Shown here piece after piece: positions 33,844-41,965 of a stretch of 44,232 bases of DNA. The notes beneath the pieces were generated by a model. That model was given only the letters and a program-made list of their open reading frames with translations, had not been told where the DNA came from and made no database searches. The DNA comes from Lampropedia puyangensis (lineage in GTDB: Bacteria > Pseudomonadota > Gammaproteobacteria > Burkholderiales > Burkholderiaceae_C). The position numbers and the translations under genes were made by a program. The stretch's first letter is position 1. Each line of letters begins with the position of its first letter. The stretch is taken from positions 1-44,232 of the forward strand of contig NZ_STFG01000026.1 of assembly GCF_004833285.1 (NCBI RefSeq). Reading direction: 5' to 3'.

Positions 33844-35858
33844 GTAATAAAAAAACGTACTTTCTATCGTTGCTGGATTACTTTGATGCCCCCGATGGAT
33901 TCAAAGGCCAATTTGGCTGGGTCGTGGGTTTCTCTGCTGACCGTTTTTTCATGAACGAGGCAGCAGAACGCTTTACTGGAAACACCAAGCCAGAACGCGC
34001 TTACAGCGGTGAGATGGCTATCGGTTTATTTTTGGATCCTAGTAACCCGACATTGAACTTAGAGGAAGTGCCCGGTGTCGCGCACCTGCCCATTAAAGGA
34101 AAAGCAGGGTTGGAGAGCAAACGTTGCCGACTCATTCACGCCAAAGTGGCGTTGCTGGGCTTTCGCGATGAAAAGCAGCCAAACGTTTGGTGCCTGCGGC
34201 TGGTGGTGGCAACTGGTAACTGGACTCGGCAAACGTTGGAGGAAAGCCTCGATCTTGCTTGGAGCATTGACGTTACCAGCGGCGATTTGACCAATGCAGA
34301 AGAGAAAACCAAACAGGCCTGCGCAGATCTGTTCGCAGCAGCGCAGCTTTTTGAATGGTTGCGTAGTGGTGCAGACGGCTTGTTCAATACCGATCTGTTG
34401 CATCACTCAGCCGAAAAACAAAAAGCTGTGGATAGTTGGCTTAGCCTCTGCCAAAAAGCGGCAAGAGGATACAAGCCTCGCTTCTTAGACAACCGAAGCC
34501 AATCACTTCTCTCCCAATTGCCCAAACACGTCGCTCGATTGAGTGATGTCACAAGAAACTATCTCGCAATGGGCTCAGGCTTTTTTGAGGGGGGAACACA
34601 CTGCTCAGTACCTCAAGAGATTCTGACGGCTTTGCGAAATAAAAATCTTCTGACCCAATCTGCAGAAGTTGATATCTTCGTCAATGCGTCAGGGTGCCAA
34701 TCCATCGCTGGATCCAAAGAATTACTAAAGGATGCGAATGTCAAAATTCGTCCACCAAAAACATCTCAAGCTGTATTTGGCAAGAAAAAAGAAAAACAAA
34801 ATGACCGAGGTTTGCATGCCAAGTTCCTTTTTAGCGCCAATTATCAAAAGAACTCAAACGCTTGCAACAAGGGATGGGTGTATTTAGGCTCGGGCAACTT
34901 AACACGCCATGGGTTTACGCAACAGATGGATGCCCACCGTGGCAACCTTGAGGCTGGGGTCATCTTTGAACTGCATGATGCATATTGGTATAAGGAACCC
35001 AGCATCAACGCTCAGCAAGTCATCACAAACCTGCTGCCGATTCAATGGGATGAGGAATGCAAACCTGAAGAATTGGCAGCTGGTGACGCTTGGGAGCCAA
35101 CTGACCCTCAGCACTTTGCCCCCCCTGTGCCTTGGCTGGTTTGGTACCAGACAGATGAGCGGGTTGAATTGCGTTTGCCAGATTCCGTCAATGATGTCGC
35201 AAACTTTACGATTCTGGATGATGCTGGTGCACATATGCCAATGATGAACAATGCATTCCATTGGCGAGGGGAGTGGCGTCAACAAGTCCTCTGTGAATGG
35301 ACAGATTCAGGAATTGTCCATACCGCTTACATTCCGATTTTAGATACGGATGGCCGCTTAGCGGCCACACCCTACTCAGTCATTCATGACCTCAATGACC
35401 TGCTTCGAGAGTTAAGCGCATTCCCTAACCCTCCAGATATTGAAGATGAAGATGAAGACGAGGAAACAGTCCCACCAGAGAAAAAACCCCCAAGGGATGC
35501 GAAAGGCAGCGGTTTGACTGGTGTAGGCACATCCAACCGTTATGCAGTACGCCAAATGATGGAGCTCCTCGAACGCATCGCCTCTCAACAGACCCAAGTG
35601 GCCGAACACGATTGGCGCACCTGGTGCACTCGGCTAGAGCAGACGCTGGTGCGTGCAAACAAAGTCGATGCAGTGATCTATTTTGTCGAGCATCTCAAAT
35701 TAAACCCTCTTGCCCCCTTGCGCGATCCAGCTTTCAGACCAGATTTTGCCGTTCAAGTGGATTCAGATGCTTATAGGCAATATAAGGATGCTTTAGACAA
35801 AATCGAACAACAATGGGTTGGGGGCGCAGACTTGAAGCCACTGGGAGGTGAGCAATGA
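33840..35858 (+). CDS. TDP1-like phospholipase-D superfamily nuclease
   Basis: 672 residues with two catalytic half-sites. The first is IHAKVALLGF (His100, Lys102) with VVATGNWT (Asn127). The second is GLHAKFLFSA (His326, Lys328) with LGSGNLTRHG (Asn353). H-x-K followed about 25 residues later by an Asn is the HKN layout of tyrosyl-DNA phosphodiesterase 1 and of related PLD nucleases; phospholipases usually have Asp in that place. A C-terminal acidic region (about 540-555, DEDEDEETVPPEK) leads to a helical domain. It probably cuts or processes DNA ends or RNA. The gene overlaps both neighbours by ATGA, so the three products are made together. PLD plus helicase occurs in Mokosh and DISARM, but the partners differ here. 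Confidence 0.8.
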   Translation: MSNKKTYFLSLLDYFDAPDGFKGQFGWVVGFSADRFFMNEAAERFTGNTKPERAYSGEMAIGLFLDPSNPTLNLEEVPGVAHLPIKGKAGLESKRCRLIHAKVALLGFRDEKQPNVWCLRLVVATGNWTRQTLEESLDLAWSIDVTSGDLTNAEEKTKQACADLFAAAQLFEWLRSGADGLFNTDLLHHSAEKQKAVDSWLSLCQKAARGYKPRFLDNRSQSLLSQLPKHVARLSDVTRNYLAMGSGFFEGGTHCSVPQEILTALRNKNLLTQSAEVDIFVNASGCQSIAGSKELLKDANVKIRPPKTSQAVFGKKKEKQNDRGLHAKFLFSANYQKNSNACNKGWVYLGSGNLTRHGFTQQMDAHRGNLEAGVIFELHDAYWYKEPSINAQQVITNLLPIQWDEECKPEELAAGDAWEPTDPQHFAPPVPWLVWYQTDERVELRLPDSVNDVANFTILDDAGAHMPMMNNAFHWRGEWRQQVLCEWTDSGIVHTAYIPILDTDGRLAATPYSVIHDLNDLLRELSAFPNPPDIEDEDEDEETVPPEKKPPRDAKGSGLTGVGTSNRYAVRQMMELLERIASQQTQVAEHDWRTWCTRLEQTLVRANKVDAVIYFVEHLKLNPLAPLRDPAFRPDFAVQVDSDAYRQYKDALDKIEQQWVGGADLKPLGGEQ

Positions 35859-38482
35859 ACAAAAAATTCAAAGGCTGGGATGCGGTTGCATCTCAACTTC
35901 ACTCTATTGCCAATGGGGAAACCATCGAACTCAACGCTGGCCAACGTGCAAGCCTGAAGGCTCTTGCAGAGAGGCTGCCGCAGAACGGCGTCATCATTGC
36001 GGATGAGGTTGGCATGGGTAAAACCCGTATCGCCACAGCACTGACGAACGCGGTGATTCATTGCGAAGGGCGTGTGGCAATCCTGACCCCTCCTGGGCTG
36101 GGCTTTCAATGGCGCGACGAATTACGCAAAGCCCATGTGCCTGAGAAAACACAGCTTCTGCGCAGTTTGTGGCAATTCTTAAAAAAATGGGAAAACGACA
36201 TTCGGCCAGAAGGCCACGCCACTTGGCTTGAGGATGATGTTGTACTAATTTCACACGCCTTCTGTAATTGGCGCCTAGGGGAAAATAGCGCTTACTGGCG
36301 GTGGGCGTTACTGCCTACGCTGTATGCACATTGGAGAAAACAGCATAGTGGTCGCTATCCGAGAAATTTTTATGAAAAGAAGGAGCTACGTAACAAATGG
36401 GAGGAGAATGCTGCAAAATTGGCGATGAATGCTGCAGAAAACATAGTTCAAATAATCAACAACACCCCAACTAAACACCCTTTGCGTATGCGAATGGAGG
36501 AGCTGCAAGACATAACGCCTTGGCCTGCAGCGCTGGAGGGGAGTGAGTATGCGAAAAATAGCAACCTGCGTCACGCTCTGGAGCAAGCGGTAGGGCTTGG
36601 TCTCGGAGCATTTGATCTGGTCATTGTGGATGAGGCACACAAAAGCCGCGGTGAAGACAGCGGCCTCAACAGGTTACTCAATACCATCATCTTGCCTTCA
36701 GCCCATGCACGTCGCTTGCTCATGACAGCCACGCCGGTTGAGCTGCATGCAGGGCAATGGAAGCAATCACTGGCTCGTGCTGGCATCACCGATGACAATG
36801 CCACGACAGCGATCGAACGCTACAGCGAAGCGGTGACACGCATTCAAAAAATGCCCAGTGATGCGTCTGCGCTGACCGCCTTCCGTCATGCAGCAGCGGA
36901 GTATCAAACAGCGCTATCCACCTATGTGTTGCGCAGAGATAAACGCGAAGTGGAAGCAGTCAAGCAGTACATGCAACACAGCAACAATGGCAAGGATGAT
37001 TACCGTAAGGTTGAGCAGCTAGGCATATCGGCATCTCATTGCTCACCTGAATGGCGACAGGCCATCTGTGCGGCTGAAGCACTCTCTTTTGTTGCTAGAG
37101 GTTCGCAAGATCAAAGCGCCAAACGCTTGCGATTGACCATCGGCAATGGCCATGGCATTTCAGCCATCTTGGATGAACATTTAAAAGGAGAGGGAGATCA
37201 GTTATTAAACAAGCCGCAAGAAGAGGAGAACTCCGCAAAGTCGAGCACCATAGAATCGTTTGACATCAAAAAGCAACAACGCATTGATTTCTGGAAGCGC
37301 ACGCTCACACTCCCTTTTCAATCCACCGATAGTGTGCATGGCGATGAAAATCGTTTATTTGCACATCCAGCCATTCAAAAGGCCGTAGAAAAAATTGAAG
37401 CGGTTTGCGATAGTGGCGAAAAAGTGCTGGTTTTTGGTCGCTTCACGCGCCCTATGCAAGCATTGGTACGCTTACTCAATGCAAGACAAATGCTTCGTAG
37501 TCTTAGAGAAGGGAGTCTGTGGCCACAGGCCTCCGTACATCAGGCAGAAGTAGCTGCTGTGCAGTTTGCCTTACACGAGCAGGAGTCGACTGACACGATT
37601 GAAGACATCAATCTGAAATTAGAAAAACAGTACCGCACACTAGAAAAAAGGCGTGAAGAGTTCCGCAATCATTTTCTTGAGGTGATTGAAAACAATTGGG
37701 GAGCTGCACACTATAAGAACGATTCTTCTACAGGGGCATTGTTTCAGGCACTCAAGTCTGCTCCATCAGCAGATATTGCCATGGTGGCACGCGCCATTCA
37801 AGAATACTTGCCAACACCCGACTGGAAAGTTGCCGAAAAAATCACCCATGCATTTGGTGTACTGCTCAGTGCACTTGCAGATACGGAGTGGGAAGAAGCT
37901 GATGATGACGAAGGTGATGGTGAGTTAGATTCCGTTCGTGTTCAAGAGAAGCTCGCATTACGAATCGAGCGCTTGCGTGACGAATACAGCCGCACTGAAA
38001 GCAGTTTTGCACGATTGATGAACGGCAATACACAACCGTCAACACGCAGATTGCTTCAACAAGCATTCAACCGTCCGCATAGCAACCTAAAGGTGCTAGT
38101 CGCCCAATCAGTAGTCGGGCGTGAAGGCTTGAATTTACATGAAGCCTGCCGCACGGTGGTGCTGCTCCATGCGGAGTGGAATCCCGGGGTGGTAGAGCAA
38201 CAAATTGGCCGTGTCGATCGCATTAACAGCCTCTGGGAAAAACGGCTTAACAGTGCTCTTGCAGACAAAAAGTCAGGAATGGACTTACCGAAAATAGAAG
38301 TCTACCCCATTGTTTTTGAAGGTACCTACGATGAGGCGAACTGGGAGGTTTTGATGCAACGCTGGGACGATCTACGAGCACAGTTGCATGGCGTTGTCAT
38401 TACCCCCACTATCGCGGAAAAAACCGATGATGAAACAGTCCGCCTCATCAATGAGACTGCACCTCGGTTCTCACTCCATTGA
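35855..38482 (+). CDS. SNF2/DEAD-type SF2 helicase
   Basis: 875 residues. Walker A IIADEVGMGKT (about 46-56), motif Ia ILTPPGLGFQWRDEL, motif II VDEAH (about 258-262) and motif III MTATPVELHAG are followed by the second domain with VLVFGRFTRPMQAL, VAQSVVGREGLNLHEA and motif VI QIGRVDR (about 782-788). An inserted segment of more than 200 residues with acidic and Gln/Glu-rich helices lies between the two domains. It should be an ATP-driven nucleic-acid translocase. It begins within the stop of the PLD gene (ATGA). A perfect 9-bp hairpin follows its end. Confidence 0.9.
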   Translation: MNKKFKGWDAVASQLHSIANGETIELNAGQRASLKALAERLPQNGVIIADEVGMGKTRIATALTNAVIHCEGRVAILTPPGLGFQWRDELRKAHVPEKTQLLRSLWQFLKKWENDIRPEGHATWLEDDVVLISHAFCNWRLGENSAYWRWALLPTLYAHWRKQHSGRYPRNFYEKKELRNKWEENAAKLAMNAAENIVQIINNTPTKHPLRMRMEELQDITPWPAALEGSEYAKNSNLRHALEQAVGLGLGAFDLVIVDEAHKSRGEDSGLNRLLNTIILPSAHARRLLMTATPVELHAGQWKQSLARAGITDDNATTAIERYSEAVTRIQKMPSDASALTAFRHAAAEYQTALSTYVLRRDKREVEAVKQYMQHSNNGKDDYRKVEQLGISASHCSPEWRQAICAAEALSFVARGSQDQSAKRLRLTIGNGHGISAILDEHLKGEGDQLLNKPQEEENSAKSSTIESFDIKKQQRIDFWKRTLTLPFQSTDSVHGDENRLFAHPAIQKAVEKIEAVCDSGEKVLVFGRFTRPMQALVRLLNARQMLRSLREGSLWPQASVHQAEVAAVQFALHEQESTDTIEDINLKLEKQYRTLEKRREEFRNHFLEVIENNWGAAHYKNDSSTGALFQALKSAPSADIAMVARAIQEYLPTPDWKVAEKITHAFGVLLSALADTEWEEADDDEGDGELDSVRVQEKLALRIERLRDEYSRTESSFARLMNGNTQPSTRRLLQQAFNRPHSNLKVLVAQSVVGREGLNLHEACRTVVLLHAEWNPGVVEQQIGRVDRINSLWEKRLNSALADKKSGMDLPKIEVYPIVFEGTYDEANWEVLMQRWDDLRAQLHGVVITPTIAEKTDDETVRLINETAPRFSLH

Positions 38483-38513
38483 TAGAAATCAAGTTTCTGA
38501 TTCGTTAAGCCTT

Positions 38514-38542
38514 GGTCCTAGGAAAAATCGTACCCTAGGACC
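38514..38542. terminator. Hairpin between convergent genes
   Basis: GGTCCTAGG and CCTAGGACC pair perfectly around an 11-base loop. It lies between the 3' ends of the helicase gene (+) and the degenerate Sir2 gene (-), so it may act for both. No T-run follows on either strand, so the call is tentative. Confidence 0.45.
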
Positions 38543-38591
38543 CCGCGACTCACTGATGCTGGCAAAGAGCGATTAGAAGACTTCAAGCAAG

Positions 38592-39668
38592 TCAAACCTC
38601 GCGATTCATAGCAGAGCGCAAGGACGCTAAAGCCTGATCAAATGGCACCATCACACTAGTCCCATCGAATTGATTTTCTTCCTCGCTATCCATATACATG
38701 TGAATGCATTGCCTGCCTCTGGTTCTCGCTACAAATTGATGCAGTCGTGTTTCATGTGCTTGAACCCCTAACAAAATAAAGAGCGGCGAACGTGAGCGAG
38801 CTAACCAGTCCTCTAGAAGGTTACGCTGCCTGTTGCGTCTAGAGGTATTCCAATACTGATCATGCGGTAGCAAACAATTAGGGCGAAGAGAGGCATTACA
38901 GTATGGGCACTGGGGTGGCTCTGGAAGGCATGCCCCCAATGCCGCAATGGCATGACTGCGAACACTAAATGAAGGCCAGATCACTTCTCGGCTGTCACTA
39001 CAGTTAGCTGCACATTGAAGTCTGTGGATGGTGCCGTTTCGTTCGTACACACGTGCCAAAGGGAAACCGGCTTTTTGGAAGCGCCCATCCACCAATGAGG
39101 TGTAAATAAAAGCTCCTTGTGGGCGACTATCGCACCATTGCTTGATAACGGCGACGTCCGCATTGAGCTTGGTTGCACGGCTGTGCGCTAAGTAGGAGCG
39201 ATAGGCAGCAAAAGCCCAATGTGGCCTGCTATGAAATGCATCAGCGGTAAACGCCGGATCATTCCAAGCCGAACTATGCTTGGCTAACGAAGCGGAGGTT
39301 GAATGTACGGTAAGTTCAGGCTCACCCCCTTGTTCATCTAAGTGAGCGATCATCCCCTGACCGGCAACAATGACTAAGCATTGTGCTTCCTGCATCCACG
39401 CTTGTGCGATAGATAACCGCTGTGCAAGCGGTCTAGCATCCCTTTGAGGTAACCTAAGTTCTGCTTTAACCAGCGCATCTCCTGTTGAGATATTGAAATC
39501 CAAAATATCTCCTAGCATGGCACCAAATAAGGTCGTTGCTTGTACACGATCAATACCAAGCTGATGTTCGATACATGCGATGTTTGGTTGCGGATGCTGT
39601 AAAACAACTTTTTTTGCCTCGGTGTACAAACTGCTTTTTCGCAACAAATCCTGAGTAGCCAAAGACAT
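38592..39668 (-). CDS. Degenerate Sir2 protein with FtsK-gamma-like N-terminus
   Basis: 358 residues. Residues 13-58 (LYTEAKKVVLQHPQ, HQLGIDRVQATTLFGAM) have the pattern of the FtsK gamma winged helix (LYDEA..VL....S...LQRRL.IGYNRAARL...ME). From about 95 the protein follows the Sir2 gene next to it. Residues 187-219 mirror that protein's catalytic region, but the catalytic His is Asn211 and the NAD-contacting Asn is Leu192. The GAGIGVDSG loop is reduced to GQGMIAHLDEQ (103-113). Both zinc CxxC-type pairs remain (Cys219/223 and CPYC). It is probably an inactive sensor, DNA-binding or regulatory partner of Sir2. It lies 246 bp after that gene, in the same direction. Confidence 0.75.
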   Translation of the reverse strand: MSLATQDLLRKSSLYTEAKKVVLQHPQPNIACIEHQLGIDRVQATTLFGAMLGDILDFNISTGDALVKAELRLPQRDARPLAQRLSIAQAWMQEAQCLVIVAGQGMIAHLDEQGGEPELTVHSTSASLAKHSSAWNDPAFTADAFHSRPHWAFAAYRSYLAHSRATKLNADVAVIKQWCDSRPQGAFIYTSLVDGRFQKAGFPLARVYERNGTIHRLQCAANCSDSREVIWPSFSVRSHAIAALGACLPEPPQCPYCNASLRPNCLLPHDQYWNTSRRNRQRNLLEDWLARSRSPLFILLGVQAHETRLHQFVARTRGRQCIHMYMDSEEENQFDGTSVMVPFDQALASLRSAMNREV

Positions 39669-39914
39669 CGCGTATCCAATCTATTGCAAGGGTATAAATA
39701 AAAAAATTGTGCCAAACAGCGAACTGCTCAGCACTTTTCTGTGCGGTAACATACTTGCCCACTTTTGAGTGACAACGCCTCTGGAGATACTCATCCATCA
39801 ACTCAAACTATCAATGAGCATTGCGTACTTGCCAACGTTCGACCCGCGCAGTCAATGCATTAAATGACCTAAGGTGAAAGCATCAACCGTTATCACCTTT
39901 CAATACTCAAGCTA

Positions 39915-40763
39915 TTAGCTTCCGCGCAGCATCACAGCATCTATTGCCTCCAACGCTCGGCGCGCAGGCCATACGATCTCAATGCTGTCACCACTCTCCA
40001 TATTAGGCTCATTGAGGTTAATACGAATCAGCTGGCTGCCAGCCTCCACCATGCGTTTACTAAACGAGCGAACAGCTGGGACAGCCGTTCCTGCACCCAC
40101 TTCAATCACCAATGGCGCTTGGACTTTCACTATCCAATCCAGTAAGTTCTTGCGTTGCGCACGGCTGTGACTGCCGTTCCAGCTCCAGTCGTTGAACATC
40201 AAAATATTCGGGCGTGCGATACCGCCACAATTCGGGCATTGCGGCAGGCCATTGAGTAGAAGGCATTGCTGCATGTCTACTTCTGGTTTGAGATCTTCGG
40301 CCGACCACAGCTCATCCTTACAAGGCCGCTGGCACTGTAGCCGGTGAATGGAGCCATGGCATTCAAAAACTTGGCTTTCAGAAAAGCCTGCTTTCTGAAA
40401 ATGCCCATCGACATTGCTGGTGTGCACAAAGCCACCATGGGTTGCCGCATCACACCACTTTTTCAGAATGTCAAAGCCAGTATGCGGCTGCAATTTGCGA
40501 TACATATTCAGCCGGTGCCCGTAGAACCCCCAAGCCAGCGCAGGCTTGGCATCAAAATTTTGTGGTGCGGCTATATCCTGAAACGACATCCGTCCTTGCG
40601 CTAAAGCGGGATAGGTTTTCCAAAAGCCATTCTCACTGCGAAAGTCTGGCATGCCTGAATCCACACCAATGCCAGCGCCTGCGGCAATCACAATTGCATC
40701 GGCTTGCGAAACTAAAGCGGCTGCTTGTTGTATGCGAGTTTTAATCAGTGCATCTTTGTCCAT
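39915..40763 (-). CDS. Sir2-family NAD-dependent protein
   Basis: 282 residues. NAD-binding motif GAGIGVDSGMPDFR (29-42), HTSNVDGHF (114-122) with Asn117 and Asp119, catalytic His136 in ECHGS, zinc ligands Cys144/Cys148 and CPNC, and EVGAGTAVP in the last Rossmann strand are all present, so it should be active. Sirtuins remove acyl groups from proteins using NAD; Sir2 domains in defence systems instead break down NAD. Both remain possible. An AAGGA ribosome site precedes the ATG at 40763. It is divergent from the WYL regulator, with a shared near-palindrome between them. Confidence 0.92.
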   Translation of the reverse strand: MDKDALIKTRIQQAAALVSQADAIVIAAGAGIGVDSGMPDFRSENGFWKTYPALAQGRMSFQDIAAPQNFDAKPALAWGFYGHRLNMYRKLQPHTGFDILKKWCDAATHGGFVHTSNVDGHFQKAGFSESQVFECHGSIHRLQCQRPCKDELWSAEDLKPEVDMQQCLLLNGLPQCPNCGGIARPNILMFNDWSWNGSHSRAQRKNLLDWIVKVQAPLVIEVGAGTAVPAVRSFSKRMVEAGSQLIRINLNEPNMESGDSIEIVWPARRALEAIDAVMLRGS

Positions 40764-40830
40764 TCGGTTTCCTTAGTAATGAGAGTCACTATGCACCTCA
40801 ACTGGCATGCATGTACGCATTGTTACAGGA

Positions 40831-40855
40831 CAATACGACATAATACGTCGCACTG
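40831..40855. promoter_or_regulatory. Candidate WYL operator, site 2
   Basis: CAATACGACATA, A, TACGTCGCACTG: imperfect 12-bp arms around one base, with a perfect CGAC-N7-GTCG core. It lies between divergent Sir2 and WYL genes, about 58-68 bp from each start. A 20-bp core matches site 3 at 16 positions by direct comparison. Confidence 0.65.
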
Positions 40856-40912
40856 ATTTCTCATTTTCGTGAATAACGGACTTCTGCCTTTCTTACGCCC
40901 ATCATTTCAGCC

Positions 40913-41884
40913 ATGAAATCCAAACAACGTACAGACAGCTTCGAAACCGCATTGATGATTCTGGCGCTACTTGAGCGCATTCCTGCCAGCCCCAAAAAAA
41001 TCACTTCTAAAAAACTGCAAGAAAAATTGCAGGCAGCCGGTTTTGATCGTGATCTTCGAAGTGTGCAACGGTTGTTAGATTCTTTGTCTCAACACTTTGA
41101 TATTGAGCGCGATGACAGAAGCAAACCGTATGGCTACAGCTGGAACAAAGATGCCAAAGGATTCAGTTGGCCAGGCTTGAATGAGCAAGAGTCCCTGCTA
41201 TTGCGCCTTGCGGAGCAACATTTGCGCAACTTGTTGCCGACACGCCTGATGAAGTCGATGGATGGTTTTTTTAAACAAGCGCAAGAGAGGCTTGCGCCGC
41301 ATGGCGATGCGCAGCTGGCTCGGCAATGGTTGGGAAAAGTGCACGTCATCAGTGCAAGGCAACCATTATTGCCACCAGAAATTCGTGCAGGCATTCTGGA
41401 TGCCGTCAGCAATGCGCTCTATGAGAACAAATGGCTAGAAGTGGATTACGAGAACCAGCGCAGCGTGCGATCCAAAGTGCGCGTGATGCCGCTGGGGTTG
41501 GTGCAGCAAGAACAATGCTTGTATTTGGTCTGCCGCTACGATGGCTATGACAACGAAAGGCATTTGGCCTTGCATCGTATGCACAAAGCGACTGTTGAGC
41601 CATGGCCTTTTGAACGCCCGCGCTTTGACCTTAAAAAATATGGCGCGGATGGCCATTTCGGTTTTGGCGAAGGCAAGCTAGTGCGCCTGCATTTTCGTAT
41701 TGCCAAAGATGCCGGATTCCACTTACTTGAAAGCAAACTCAGCAAAGACCAACAAGTTCAAGAGGAAGATGATTGCTACGCCATTACCGCCACGCTGGTG
41801 GATAGTGCCATGTTGCAATGGTGGCTCAACGGTTTTGGGGAGGCGGTTTGGGACGTCAGAAGAACACCGGTCAAGACAACATAA
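40913..41884 (+). CDS. WYL-domain transcriptional regulator
   Basis: 323 residues. An N-terminal winged helix (TSKKLQEKLQAAGFDRDLRSVQRLLDSL, about 30-60) is followed by a WYL domain (KWLEVDYENQRS, KVRVMPLGLVQQEQCLYLVCRY, HLALHRM; about 165-225) and a C-terminal WCX-like segment ending in GFGEAVWDV. This is the architecture of BrxR/CapW-type repressors of defence genes. No ribosome site is evident before the ATG. Near-palindromes occur upstream of its start and downstream of its stop, before the AAA gene; it likely represses itself, Sir2 and the AAA gene, and perhaps the esterase and PLD operon. Confidence 0.9.
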   Translation: MKSKQRTDSFETALMILALLERIPASPKKITSKKLQEKLQAAGFDRDLRSVQRLLDSLSQHFDIERDDRSKPYGYSWNKDAKGFSWPGLNEQESLLLRLAEQHLRNLLPTRLMKSMDGFFKQAQERLAPHGDAQLARQWLGKVHVISARQPLLPPEIRAGILDAVSNALYENKWLEVDYENQRSVRSKVRVMPLGLVQQEQCLYLVCRYDGYDNERHLALHRMHKATVEPWPFERPRFDLKKYGADGHFGFGEGKLVRLHFRIAKDAGFHLLESKLSKDQQVQEEDDCYAITATLVDSAMLQWWLNGFGEAVWDVRRTPVKTT

Positions 41885-41893
41885 AACAATAAG

Positions 41894-41918
41894 CTGTACG
41901 ACACAAATAGTCGCACGA
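41894..41918. promoter_or_regulatory. Candidate WYL operator, site 3
   Basis: CTGTACGACACA, A, ATAGTCGCACGA: perfect CGAC-N7-GTCG core, 10 bp after the WYL stop codon and 48 bp before the AAA start. It shares TACGACA and GTCGCAC, at the same spacing, with site 2. Confidence 0.65.
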
Positions 41919-41965
41919 GGAATTAACAATACGTCCATTCCCAATCAATTCTAAGAGGTTGTTTG

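Noticed and set aside
32572-38482. Mokosh assignment of the PLD-helicase operon
   Set aside because: Mokosh helicases are SF1/COG1112-like; this one has SNF2/DEAD-type SF2 motifs and there is a third, unrelated protein.
39550-39801. 83-aa minus-strand frame overlapping the start of the pseudo-sirtuin
   Set aside because: Shifted frame of the pseudo-sirtuin start and its upstream DNA, without ribosome site or known motif.
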